From: Photobacterium kagoshimensis
Lineage (GTDB): Bacteria; Pseudomonadota; Gammaproteobacteria; Enterobacterales; Vibrionaceae
DNA: 64,000 nucleotides
NCBI RefSeq assembly: GCF_050337045.1
Contig: NZ_JAKJSO010000009.1
Coordinates: 372,001-436,000, forward strand
Reading direction: 5' to 3'
The notes below the pieces were generated by a model that saw nothing but the letters and a program-made list of their open reading frames with translations, did no database searches and was not told where the DNA came from. The position numbers and the translations under genes are program-made. Positions 36,221 to 45,242 of the stretch are shown one piece after another (the stretch's first letter is position 1; every line of letters starts with the position of its first letter).

Positions 36221-36718
36221 ATGTCTAATAATTCGTACAAGGTTTTGGTGATTTGCATGGGGAATATTTGTCGCTCCCCAACGGCTGAAGCCGTATTAAA
36301 GAAGAAAGTGCGAGAACGCAATTTAAATGTATTTGTCGACTCAGCAGGGACCATTAGTTATCACGCTGGTAGCCGCCCAGATCCGCGTTCGATTGCTGCG
36401 GGAGAGGCAAGAGGATACGATTTTTCAGAGATCACCGCTCGCTCCATTCAAGCGACAGACTTTGAGGTTTTTGATAAGTTATTGGTTGCTGATAACAATA
36501 ACCTAGAAGATGTACTGTCAATTTGTCCCCCCCATTTTCATTATAAGGTTGAGCTTTTTATGCGTTATGGTGACGGGGAGAGTGATGAAATTCCAGACCC
36601 ATATTATGGGGGAGCTCGTGGTTTTGAGCATGTTTTAGATTTAGTTGAAGGTGCGGCAGATCGTTTCTTAATTCAATATAGCGCTCTGTTCTGCCTAGCT
36701 CCGCACTCTTTGTATTGA
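36221..36718 (+). CDS. Low-molecular-weight protein-tyrosine phosphatase
   Basis: Cytoplasmic phosphotyrosine phosphatase of the LMW-PTP family (Wzb/Etp/YwlE-like). The 165-residue protein has the P-loop CMGNICRS with catalytic Cys12 and Arg18, and the general-acid DPYYGG motif near 120. The ATG with GGAG seven bases upstream is chosen rather than an in-frame start 63 bases earlier. There is no tyrosine kinase or capsule gene beside it, so the substrate is unknown. It is divergent from ddl and ends at a bidirectional terminator. The C-terminus (FCLAPHSLY) is slightly longer than usual. Confidence 0.92.
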   Translation: MSNNSYKVLVICMGNICRSPTAEAVLKKKVRERNLNVFVDSAGTISYHAGSRPDPRSIAAGEARGYDFSEITARSIQATDFEVFDKLLVADNNNLEDVLSICPPHFHYKVELFMRYGDGESDEIPDPYYGGARGFEHVLDLVEGAADRFLIQYSALFCLAPHSLY

Positions 36719-36753
36719 GTAGAGACATTCTCACGCATCAGATTTAGAGGTAT

Positions 36754-36782
36754 AAAAACGCCCGCAATTGCGGGCGTTTTTG
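36754..36782. terminator. Bidirectional terminator
   Basis: A 28-base perfect palindrome, AAAAACGCCCGCAA with its complement, between the convergent phosphatase and SulP genes. Confidence 0.95.
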
Positions 36783-36851
36783 CAGCTTACTTTGCAACAC
36801 GTCGTGTAGCAGAGCCGAGAATAGGTGAGAGACCTACTTTATTCAGCCAGA

Positions 36852-38411
36852 TTAACCACCAAGGGTATCTGTTGCTACTTTGTATGTTGGATCTTCCATT
36901 AAGTTCACTTCGACTAAGTTGCCTGCTTTTTTCAGCAGTGAGCGACATTCTTGGCTCAGGTGACGAATATGAAGTGTTTTACCTTGGCGAGCATAACGCT
37001 CTGCAATAGTATCAATCGCTTCGATTGCTGAGTGATCCGATACGCGTGATTTAGCAAAGTCGATGATCACATCTTTAGGGTCATTTTTTGCATCAAACAA
37101 CTCAAGGAAGTGAGAGGCTGAACCAAAGAATAATGGACCATTGACCTCGTAAATTTTAGAACCATTTTCATCTGTGTGTGTTGATGCGTAAATGTGTTTG
37201 GCATGTTCCCACGCAAAGACAAGTGCAGAGTAGATAACACCAACGATAACAGCTAGCGCAAGGTCTGCAGCAACGGTAACGCAAGTTACTAGAATGATTG
37301 CAAAGAAGTCATGTTTCGGTACTTTGCGCAGCATTTTAAGACTCGCCCATTCAAATGTACCGATCACCACCATGAACATCACACCAACAAGTGCAGCCAG
37401 TGGAATCATTTCGATTAATGCAGAACCAAATAGAATGAAGAGTAATAGGCCAACAGCACCAGTGATGCCAGATAGACGACCACGACCACCAGAGTTAATG
37501 TTGATCATTGACTGACCAATCATGGCACAACCACCCATAGCACCAAATACTGAACAGGTGACGTTAGCCATACCTTGACTCACACATTCGCGGTTACTTT
37601 GGCCACGGGTACCTGTCATTTCATCAATAACGGTTAGCGTCAGTAGTGATTCGATCAGGCCAACCGCAGCAAGTACCAAGGAGTAAGGTAAGATGATTTG
37701 CAGTGTTTCTAAGTTGAAGCCAACTTGTGGAAGGGCAAATGTTGGTAAGTTACCAGCAAGTGTAGCATCAGCATTGCCACTCATAGAGCGGACAAAATCA
37801 ATCACAGTACGAGAGTCTAAGCCAAGACCGTGAACCAATGCTGTCACTGTAATGATCGCAACAAGCGAAGACGGTACTGCTTTAGTGATTTTCGGCAGGA
37901 AATGGATGATGAACATCGTTAACCCAACCAAACCTAGCATGATGTAAAGATCTGTGCCTTGCATCCACTGTAGTGTCCCCGCCGCATCTGGCACTTTAAA
38001 TTGGCCAAGCTGTGCTAGGAAGATTACGATCGCCAAGCCATTTACAAAGCCGATCATTACAGGGTGCGGCACCATGCGGATAAATTTCCCGAGCTTAAAT
38101 ACACCCGCGAGAATTTGGAATAGGCCCGCGAGCATGACTGCGGCAAATAGGTACTCAACACCGTGCTCGGCAACAAGGCTAACCATGACAACAGCCATTG
38201 CACCTGTTGCACCAGAAATCATACCTGGACGACCACCAAATACCGCCGTAACTAAACCAACGATGAAGGCTGCGTATAGACCCACCATAGGGTCAACATC
38301 GGCAACAAAGGCGAAAGCAACAGCTTCAGGCACTAGAGCCAGTGCTACTGTTAGACCAGATAGAACGTCATTCTTTACAGACTGACGTGAAAATTGAGGG
38401 AATTCAAACAT
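36852..38411 (-). CDS. SulP family anion transporter with STAS domain
   Basis: Inner-membrane transporter of the SulP/SLC26 family, carrying sulfate, bicarbonate or another anion with Na+ or H+. It has 519 residues: about 12-14 membrane segments (10-395), with GLTVALALVPEAVAFAF in the first and GMISGATGAMAVV in the third, then a cytoplasmic STAS domain (about 410-500, VIIDFAKSRVSDHSAIEAID). The substrate cannot be settled; similar marine genes are often called bicarbonate or sulfate permeases. No carbonic anhydrase lies next to it here. Confidence 0.9.
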   Translation of the reverse strand: MFEFPQFSRQSVKNDVLSGLTVALALVPEAVAFAFVADVDPMVGLYAAFIVGLVTAVFGGRPGMISGATGAMAVVMVSLVAEHGVEYLFAAVMLAGLFQILAGVFKLGKFIRMVPHPVMIGFVNGLAIVIFLAQLGQFKVPDAAGTLQWMQGTDLYIMLGLVGLTMFIIHFLPKITKAVPSSLVAIITVTALVHGLGLDSRTVIDFVRSMSGNADATLAGNLPTFALPQVGFNLETLQIILPYSLVLAAVGLIESLLTLTVIDEMTGTRGQSNRECVSQGMANVTCSVFGAMGGCAMIGQSMININSGGRGRLSGITGAVGLLLFILFGSALIEMIPLAALVGVMFMVVIGTFEWASLKMLRKVPKHDFFAIILVTCVTVAADLALAVIVGVIYSALVFAWEHAKHIYASTHTDENGSKIYEVNGPLFFGSASHFLELFDAKNDPKDVIIDFAKSRVSDHSAIEAIDTIAERYARQGKTLHIRHLSQECRSLLKKAGNLVEVNLMEDPTYKVATDTLGG

Positions 38412-38653
38412 GTTTAATAAGGGCTGCTTTGTCGTATAGAAGAGGATATAAAGTCGCGAATCCTACAGAAAAGCCAAATTCAGTTCAACTTATATGCTGA
38501 CTTATTCCTGCTTTTAATACAATTCGTATGAATATGAGTAATGTGTAGTGATAAATCACGTTTATATTAGTTTGCTTACTTGTTCGTTGTGTCACGACAA
38601 TTCATCAAAACACCAAGTATAGGCACTTACCAATTTACTGAATTTTTCCCAAC

Positions 38654-38682
38654 AAAAAGGCCATGCAGAGCATGGCCTTTTT
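38654..38682 (-). terminator. Intrinsic terminator after rne
   Basis: AAAAAGGCCATG and CATGGCCTTTTT around a 5-base loop; near-symmetric, so usable on both strands. It ends 18 bases from the rne stop. Confidence 0.92.
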
Positions 38683-38699
38683 ATTACTCACTGAACACC

Positions 38700-41600
38700 T
38701 TAGCTAAGCATAGTGCTTGCCATTGGCGCAGTTGCTTTGCTAGTTGCAGTTTGGCTACCCGCTTGGCGCGCTTGTAGGCGTTCCGTACGTAGTGGTGCAC
38801 TTTCTACAATAACAGCTTCTACTGTTTCAATCGGTGCTGGTGCTTTTGCCATCATCGCAACCGCGTGTTTACCACGAGGAGACGTTGCGGTCACTAGCAC
38901 TTTTTCAGTCGCTTCAGCTACTGCTGCTGGTTGTGCTTCTACCGTTGGTTCAGCAACAACTTCAACCGCAGGTTGTGCGATGGTTTCAACAACAGGCGCT
39001 TCTTGAGTAACAACTGTTTCTTCAGCAAGCTCTGCAGTAGCAACCGTATCTTCAGCGATAGCAACTTGCTCTTCTGATACCGCGGTATCTTCACGAAGAG
39101 GGAAAGCTTTACCCATTGCTAATTCAGGCATAGCAACACCTGACAGCGTTGTAACTTCTTCTGTTTCAACGGGCGCTTCAACAACGTCAGTTGCTACAGG
39201 TGTAGCTTCAATTGCGGTAACTGCCGGTTTAGGTGCACGAGCCCATACTTTGCCCATCGCCATTTCAGGTGATGCAACACCAGTACGAGGGCGAACTGCT
39301 TGAGGTTTCTCTACAACTGAAACAACGTTTTCGATGTCGTTTAGTGTATCTGAAGCTTCAGCAACAGCGTGGCCGATTGCATCTGAAACAGCATCTTCGT
39401 CAGATGGTTTTTCAACACGTGTGTCACGAAGACGGCGACGACGTTGACCACTTGCACGTAGGTGACGAGGAGAACGACGGTTACGGCGTTGACCCCCTTC
39501 ACGTTCGTTTTGCTCTGCATCTTGGTCTTGCTCAACATCTTGAACGTGTTGTTCAGCTACGTTTTGAGGTGCCGCTTCTGATTGTGCTTCTTTAGCCATT
39601 GATGTACCCATCTCTTGTAGAGGAGAGGTTACTGGCTTTTCTACAACGTCAGATACTGGCGCTTCAACAGGTGCTGTATTTTGAACTGCTGCATTTTCAG
39701 CTTCGTCCGTAACACGGATTTTCTTACGAAGTTGACGGCGTTGGCGGCGTTGTTTTACTTTCGCAGCTTTTGCTTGTTCGCGTTGTTGATCTTCCACTTG
39801 TACGTTTTCAGCAACAGGTTGTTCTTGCTTTTGACGTTTTGGTGCTTGCGCATCATCTCGACGAGGTTGACGCTTCTGATCTTTAACTTCTTCGTTACGC
39901 GGAGAACGTTGCTTATTAGGTTTATCACCTTGAGCATTACGATCTTGGCGTTCTGGTTTGTTTTTATCGTTACGGCGCTGGCGCTGTTCACCTTGGTTTT
40001 TGTCACCACGGTTATTGCGCGGATTGCGGTTTTCACGATTTTCACGGTTTTCGTTGTCGTTACGTTCACCGTCTTGTTGACGATTATTGCGGCGACGATT
40101 GTCTTTATCGCGACGGTTATTGCGGTTGTTACGGTTATTGCGGTTGTCACGACGCTGACGGTTATCTTTTTGTTCTTGCTCTTTCTTTTCAGTCTCTTGT
40201 TCCGCAGAACCAGAGAAGAAGTTAGCAATCGCAGAGAATAAACGGCTAAACAAACCAGGCTTTTCTTCTACCGCTTTTGGTGCAGCTGCAGGCTTAGCAG
40301 CAACGGGTTTTGCAGTAGGTGCAGGTTGTTTTGGCGCAGCAAAACCTTGCAGTACAGGCTCTTCACGTTTTTTAACAACACGCTCAGGCTGTTGTAGCTC
40401 AGCCGCTTCTGCTTCTTTTAGTGCTTCCAAGTTCTTTGGAATCAGGTAAGAAAGTGCATCATTTTCTTCACCGCCACGCACACGTAGTACTTCAAAGTGC
40501 GGTGTTTCCATATCAGCATTCGGTACGATAATGACGCGAACATTGTGGAATTTCTCAATGTGCTGAACCGAGCGACGCTTCTCATTCAATAAGTATGAAG
40601 CAACAGCTACAGGTACAATCGCTAATACTTGTGCACTGTTATCTTTCAATGCTTCTTCTTCGATTAAACGAAGAATAGACAGAGCCAGTGATTCGTTATC
40701 ACGAACAACACCCGTACCCGTACAACGCGGACATACATGGTGGCTCGCTTCAGCCAAAGAAGGGCTTAGACGCTGGCGTGACATCTCTAACAGACCGAAA
40801 CGAGAAATACGACCAATCTGTACACGAGCACGGTCGATACGAACGGCTTCGCGTAGACGGTTTTCAACTTCACGTTGGTGACGAACAGGCGTCATATCGA
40901 TAAAGTCGATAACAACTAGACCGCCAAGGTCACGTAGACGAAGTTGACGAGCAATTTCATCTGCTGCTTCAAGGTTGGTTTGTAGTGCTGTTTCTTCAAT
41001 ATCGCCGCCCTTTGTTGCGCGAGCAGAGTTGATATCGATAGAGGTTAACGCTTCAGTTGGGTCGATAACGATAGAGCCACCAGAAGGCAAACGAACTTCA
41101 CGCTGGAACGCAGATTCGATTTGGCTTTCAATTTGGTAGTGGCTAAATAGCGGCACTTCACCTTCGTAGCGTTTAACACGAGACAAGAAATCTGGGCGAA
41201 CCAGTTTAATGTGATCACGTGCGCGGTCGAAGATTTTAGGGCTATCGATCAGGATTTCACCGATGTCACGACGAAGGTAATCACGAATTGCACGAGCAAT
41301 AACGTTACTTTCTTGGTGAATCAGGAAAGGGGCTTCTGCTGCATCTGCGGCTTCTTTTACTGCGCTCCAGTGGTTAAGTAGAACGTTTAAATCCCACTCA
41401 AGCTCTTCGGCTGATTTGCCTACACCCGCTGTACGAACAATTAGGCCCATACCTTGCGGTAGTTCTAATGTGCTCAATGCAGCTTTAAGTTGGGTGCGCT
41501 CTTCACCTTCGATACGACGAGAAATACCGCCAGCACGAGGGTTATTAGGCATCAGTACAAGGTAGCTACCTGCTAGAGAGATGAAAGTAGTCAGCGCTGC

Positions 41601-41939
41601 GCCTTTGTTGCCTCGCTCTTCTTTGTCGACTTGAACGATAACTTCTTGGCCTTCATTCAACACTTCCTTGATGTTAGGACGACCTTGGTAAGTGTAATTA
41701 GCTGGGAAGTAATCGCGCGCGATTTCTTTAAGAGGGAGGAAACCATGACGCTCAGCACCATAATCAACGAACGCTGCTTCCAGGCTTGGTTCGATGCGCG
41801 TGATGCGACCTTTGTAGATATTTGCTTTTTTAGATTCGTGGCCAGGGCTTTCGATATCAAGATCGAACAGCTTCTGCCCATCAACTAATGCGACGCGCAA
41901 CTCTTCCTTCTGAGTTGCGTTAATCAACATTCTTTTCAT
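38700..41939 (-). CDS. rne: Ribonuclease E
   Basis: Essential endoribonuclease for mRNA decay and rRNA/tRNA processing, and scaffold of the RNA degradosome. The 1079-residue protein has an S1 domain (about 38-120), the catalytic DNase I-like part with SIDINSARATKGG and LVVIDFIDMTPVRHQREVE (metal-binding aspartates), and the Zn-link CPRCTGTG near 404-411. The C-terminal half is disordered: a membrane-targeting-like amphipathic KPGLFSRLFSAIANFFSG segment near 560, an Arg/Asn-rich RNA-binding tract (about 585-640), a second Arg-rich block near 840, and a tail with three similar short motifs. The long upstream leader suggests autoregulation. Confidence 0.97.
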   Translation of the reverse strand: MKRMLINATQKEELRVALVDGQKLFDLDIESPGHESKKANIYKGRITRIEPSLEAAFVDYGAERHGFLPLKEIARDYFPANYTYQGRPNIKEVLNEGQEVIVQVDKEERGNKGAALTTFISLAGSYLVLMPNNPRAGGISRRIEGEERTQLKAALSTLELPQGMGLIVRTAGVGKSAEELEWDLNVLLNHWSAVKEAADAAEAPFLIHQESNVIARAIRDYLRRDIGEILIDSPKIFDRARDHIKLVRPDFLSRVKRYEGEVPLFSHYQIESQIESAFQREVRLPSGGSIVIDPTEALTSIDINSARATKGGDIEETALQTNLEAADEIARQLRLRDLGGLVVIDFIDMTPVRHQREVENRLREAVRIDRARVQIGRISRFGLLEMSRQRLSPSLAEASHHVCPRCTGTGVVRDNESLALSILRLIEEEALKDNSAQVLAIVPVAVASYLLNEKRRSVQHIEKFHNVRVIIVPNADMETPHFEVLRVRGGEENDALSYLIPKNLEALKEAEAAELQQPERVVKKREEPVLQGFAAPKQPAPTAKPVAAKPAAAPKAVEEKPGLFSRLFSAIANFFSGSAEQETEKKEQEQKDNRQRRDNRNNRNNRNNRRDKDNRRRNNRQQDGERNDNENRENRENRNPRNNRGDKNQGEQRQRRNDKNKPERQDRNAQGDKPNKQRSPRNEEVKDQKRQPRRDDAQAPKRQKQEQPVAENVQVEDQQREQAKAAKVKQRRQRRQLRKKIRVTDEAENAAVQNTAPVEAPVSDVVEKPVTSPLQEMGTSMAKEAQSEAAPQNVAEQHVQDVEQDQDAEQNEREGGQRRNRRSPRHLRASGQRRRRLRDTRVEKPSDEDAVSDAIGHAVAEASDTLNDIENVVSVVEKPQAVRPRTGVASPEMAMGKVWARAPKPAVTAIEATPVATDVVEAPVETEEVTTLSGVAMPELAMGKAFPLREDTAVSEEQVAIAEDTVATAELAEETVVTQEAPVVETIAQPAVEVVAEPTVEAQPAAVAEATEKVLVTATSPRGKHAVAMMAKAPAPIETVEAVIVESAPLRTERLQARQAGSQTATSKATAPMASTMLS

Positions 41940-42586
41940 TTTAATGTACTCGTTTATTGTCGTTGTTATAGCGAGTAGATCAGAGATTCTTTATCGACGG
42001 TGCCAGACTCCAAGACTGTATATGAGTGCAGCCTCACGGCTGGGATTTCAGGAGTGCTTTTCGGCAACACTTATTAGCCAGCTGTTTCAGATGGTTAAAT
42101 CAGAAAATAAACAGCCGGCATCACCACATCGACGCGGTTGTATCTACGCATCGATAAAAATTCTTTAATCAAACACGCTAATAATGCTCTAAAAACGCTT
42201 AACGTCTTACGCCATCTGCTGCGTACGTTATTAAAGCTGCATAAATATTAGTCGTTTAGGTGAGGTAATCATCACCTTGTCAAAAAAGTAGGCATATTAT
42301 CCTACTTAGTACGCAATGATAGCAGGCAGCATTTTTTGCGGCAATCAGCTTTATACCATCTCATCAATTATCAAAGCATTCTTGCTGGTTAAAATCACTA
42401 ATAACAGCGCTATAGATTTTGCTGTTAGAACAACTAGCTAACTGTAATCTATGCCTAGTTTTAAGTGTTTTTTCCTGCGCAATATTCTGTTTAGTTAATT
42501 AATGGTATTGGTATTACATGCGAGTTGTACCCAAAGTACTCATGAACATAGCATCAAATAGTCATTTGGGTATACAATCATGCCCC
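41940..42586. promoter_or_regulatory. Divergent rne/rluC region with long rne leader
   Basis: About 650 bases. On the minus strand a TTGACA at 42283-42278 with a weak -10 could start an rne leader of about 310 bases, close to the 361-base autoregulatory leader of E. coli rne. GCTGTTT/AAACAGC (42081-42087 and 42109-42115) is one stem in it. The rluC promoter is also here but is not resolved. No ORF is supported. Confidence 0.45.
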
Positions 42587-43534
42587 ATGAATGAAGATAA
42601 ACCAAAAGTGCATTTCATCGAGATTTCTGATGATTTTGCAGGCCAACGGATCGATAACTTTCTCCGTGCTCGGCTTAAAAACGTTCCAAAAAGCATGATT
42701 TACCGCATTTTGCGCAAAGGTGAGGTGCGAGTAAACAAAAAACGTATAAAACCTGAATATAAATTGCAAGATGGCGATCTTGTACGTGTTCCGCCAGTTA
42801 AGGTGCCGGAAAAAGAAGCACAAGCGCCGTTAAGTACTAAGCTCGACAAAGTGGCTGAATTAGAATCGTGCATTATCTATGAAGATGATCACATGCTGAT
42901 TCTGAATAAGCCATCAGGAACGGCTGTCCACGGTGGTAGTGGCCTGAAGTTTGGTGCGATTGAAGCGTTACGTGCGTTACGTCCTGATGCGCGTTTTCTT
43001 GAGCTAGTACACCGTATCGACCGTGATACCTCGGGTATTTTGTTGGTGGCGAAAAAGCGTTCTGCGCTACGTCGCCTACAAGAGCAGTTCCGAGAGAAAA
43101 CGGTGCAGAAGTATTACTTTGCTTTAGTCATGGGGGAGTGGAAAGCTAGCTGTAAAAAAGTCACAGCACCACTGCTTAAAAACGAAGTGAACAGTATTGT
43201 ACGTGTGAACCCTAACGGGAAAGCATCAGATACCCGTTTTAAGGTACTTGAACGCTTAGATAAGTCGACGCTTATTCAAGCTAGCCCCGTTACTGGTCGA
43301 ACGCATCAGATCCGTGTTCACTGTCAGTATGCTGGTCATCCTATCGCATGGGATGATCGCTATGGTGACCCGCGATTTGATGCATTTACTAAAAAAGCAG
43401 GCCTAGACCGTTTGTTCTTGCATGCTGCCAATATCAAATTTACCCACCCAGGAACGGATGAGGCGATGGATATTAGCGCGCCAATGGAAGCTAAATTACA
43501 GCGTGCCGTTGAGAAACTGCGTGTGAAAGGTTAA
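42587..43534 (+). CDS. rluC: 23S rRNA pseudouridine synthase RluC
   Basis: Makes pseudouridine at positions 955, 2504 and 2580 of 23S rRNA (E. coli numbering). The ATG giving MNEDKPKVHFIEISDDFAGQ yields 315 residues, close to E. coli RluC (319); a longer reading with 23 extra residues does not resemble the family. An S4 RNA-binding domain is at about 18-80 (RKGEVRVNKKRIKPEYKL), and the catalytic aspartate is in HRIDRDTSG near 143-151. The ribosome binding site is poor. It is divergent from rne, as in E. coli. Confidence 0.95.
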   Translation: MNEDKPKVHFIEISDDFAGQRIDNFLRARLKNVPKSMIYRILRKGEVRVNKKRIKPEYKLQDGDLVRVPPVKVPEKEAQAPLSTKLDKVAELESCIIYEDDHMLILNKPSGTAVHGGSGLKFGAIEALRALRPDARFLELVHRIDRDTSGILLVAKKRSALRRLQEQFREKTVQKYYFALVMGEWKASCKKVTAPLLKNEVNSIVRVNPNGKASDTRFKVLERLDKSTLIQASPVTGRTHQIRVHCQYAGHPIAWDDRYGDPRFDAFTKKAGLDRLFLHAANIKFTHPGTDEAMDISAPMEAKLQRAVEKLRVKG

Positions 43535-43594
43535 AGCTAGCGCATTATCGTCAGCGTTAATATTTAGGCGGCGATAATCATGTTCAGGCTGGAC

Positions 43595-43624
43595 AAAGAG
43601 AGGTGACTTAGGTCACCTCTCTTT
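43595..43624. terminator. Terminator between convergent rluC and maf
   Basis: AAAGAGAGGTGAC and GTCACCTCTCTTT form a 13-pair stem with a 4-base loop. T runs are short, but the stem is long and symmetric. Confidence 0.8.
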
Positions 43625-43668
43625 CATTTTGTTGATTTGCTTAGTTGAGATTTATTGGATGTACTCTG

Positions 43669-44250
43669 TTACAGGATCTGTATACCTTGCTTTTCAAGCA
43701 TTTCGCGCAAAGCAATAAGGGGTAATCCCACAAGTGTGTTAGGGTCTCGTCCTTCTAGGCGATCAAATAGCACTATGCCTAAGCCTTCGCACATAAAACT
43801 TCCGGCACAGTACAAAGGTTGCTCACGTTCAACATAACTTTGTATTTCTTGAGTTGTTAACTCACGGAAATGAACATGGAAGGGTTCGCATGTAACGTCA
43901 GATACACCTGTCTTGGCATTGTAAAGGCAAAGCCCGGTATAGAAGGTGACAACTTGACCGCTTGCATTTGCTAATTGGCGACATGCATTTTCAATCGTAT
44001 GAGGTTTACCTATAATTTCATCATTGATTACACAGACCTGATCTGAGCCTATAATAAGGTGCTCGGGATGGGTAGCGGCACAAGCTTGAGCCTTTTGCTC
44101 TGCAAGTCGCATAACGAGTTGTTCTGCGGATTCGTTGCTGAGTGCTTGTTCATCGATGTTTGGACTTGCTGTCTCGAAAGGGTAACCAAACTTTTCGAGC
44201 AAGGTTTTACGAAACGGTGAGGTTGACGCTAAAAGCAATGGCTGTGACAT
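43669..44250 (-). CDS. yceF: Maf-like nucleotide pyrophosphatase (YceF type)
   Basis: House-cleaning pyrophosphatase of the Maf family; the YceF subgroup hydrolyses 7-methyl-GTP. The 193-residue protein has the start LLLASTSPFRKTLLEKFG with the conserved S/R pair, SDQVCVIND near 69 with the catalytic aspartate, GKPHTIENA near 80, and the C-terminal EGRDPNTLVGLPL. It is divergent from yceD and sits next to the fab cluster as in E. coli. Confidence 0.92.
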   Translation of the reverse strand: MSQPLLLASTSPFRKTLLEKFGYPFETASPNIDEQALSNESAEQLVMRLAEQKAQACAATHPEHLIIGSDQVCVINDEIIGKPHTIENACRQLANASGQVVTFYTGLCLYNAKTGVSDVTCEPFHVHFRELTTQEIQSYVEREQPLYCAGSFMCEGLGIVLFDRLEGRDPNTLVGLPLIALREMLEKQGIQIL

Positions 44251-44432
44251 GGGGAAATCTCGTTATAGGCTTATGGCCTGTATTCTAATATTATTGCCCT
44301 GCATCCGCAGCAGTTGATGAATAAAACAGCACGAAGTGATGGTTATTTCACCGTGTTGAGGTTTGCTCACAAGTGACTCATTGTGCTGCTGAAAGTAAGA
44401 TATAAACAGGAAATAGACATGTTTTATAACGG

Positions 44433-44455
44433 TTCACTCGGTAACACTGAGTGAA
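44433..44455. repeat. Inverted repeat upstream of yceD
   Basis: TTCACTC and GAGTGAA pair around a 9-base loop about 75 bases before yceD. It could be an operator in the shared yceF/yceD promoter region; nothing more is known. Confidence 0.3.
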
Positions 44456-44527
44456 TTGGTTAAAAGCTGGTAATTCACACACATTTCCTTTGACTCAAAC
44501 AAATTAGAAGGCTAATATTCGCGCCCT

Positions 44528-45043
44528 ATGCAAAAGGTAAAATTACCGTTAACGATAGATATCGTTCGAAGTGCCCAAAAAAGACTCGACTATGATGGCA
44601 TCATCAAAGCTGAGCTTTTAGAGCGTTTGTCGAAATCTGTCCAGAGCGTAACAAGTGATGCAAACGTCACCTTATCATTTGACTTTGACCAACGTCACCT
44701 TGCTTTCATGCGCGGAAGTGCAGATGTTGAAGTGACGTTGACCTGTCAGCGATGCCAGGAAGAGTTCCAACACAAATACGGTGTTGAGTTCTGTTTTAGT
44801 CCGCTCCTCAAACCAGAGGCAGTTGATGAGTTCCCGGAAGCCTATGAGCCGGCGGAAGTCGACGAAAATGGCGAGATCAATCTAATTGAAATCATCGAAG
44901 ATGAGCTGATGTTAGAATTACCACAAGTCGCAATGCATGATGAAGCTGACTGTAAAGCTAGCGGAAACATGACTTTTGGTGAGATCCCCGTTGCTGATGA
45001 GCGTCCGAATCCGTTTGCAGTATTGAAAAATCTAAGTAAGTAA
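44528..45043 (+). CDS. yceD: YceD, DUF177 protein (23S rRNA accumulation protein)
   Basis: Conserved small protein encoded before rpmF in most bacteria; loss affects 23S rRNA levels in E. coli and plants, but the mechanism is not settled. It has 171 residues and the family's paired cysteines in LTCQRCQEEF (about 76-85), an acidic middle (EAYEPAEVDENGEINLIEIIEDELML), and the C-terminal NPFAVLKNL stretch. It starts the cluster yceD-rpmF-plsX-fab. Confidence 0.93.
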   Translation: MQKVKLPLTIDIVRSAQKRLDYDGIIKAELLERLSKSVQSVTSDANVTLSFDFDQRHLAFMRGSADVEVTLTCQRCQEEFQHKYGVEFCFSPLLKPEAVDEFPEAYEPAEVDENGEINLIEIIEDELMLELPQVAMHDEADCKASGNMTFGEIPVADERPNPFAVLKNLSK

Positions 45044-45062
45044 TTTAACAGGAGTAGGGTTA

Positions 45063-45233
45063 ATGGCCGTACAAAAGAGCAAAAAATCACGTGCAGCACG
45101 TGGTATGCGTCGTTCACACGATGCACTAACAACTTCAGCTGTATCTGTAGATGCTGCAAGTGGTGAAACTCACCTACGTCACAACGTGACAGCTGACGGT
45201 TTCTACCGTGGCCGCAAGGTTATCAACAAATAA
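45063..45233 (+). CDS. rpmF: 50S ribosomal protein L32
   Basis: Ribosomal protein of the large subunit. The 56-residue product reads MAVQKSKKSRAARGMRRSHD at its start and ends with GFYRGRKVINK, matching L32 in gammaproteobacteria, which lacks the zinc cysteines of other bacteria. AGGAG lies 7 bases before the ATG. It is 19 bases after yceD and 9 before plsX, so these are one operon. Confidence 0.98.
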   Translation: MAVQKSKKSRAARGMRRSHDALTTSAVSVDAASGETHLRHNVTADGFYRGRKVINK

Positions 45234-45242
45234 GGTTGAACC

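Noticed and set aside
39985..40190. DNA repeat array of RNN codons in rne
   Set aside because: This is protein low-complexity (Arg/Asn RNA-binding tract), not a mobile or CRISPR repeat.
39681..40241. Long open frame antisense to rne, 186 codons
   Set aside because: It lies opposite the Arg/Asn-rich repeat tract of RNase E; the biased codons keep stops out of the other strand. Its product is a low-complexity hydrophobic string with no ribosome binding site.
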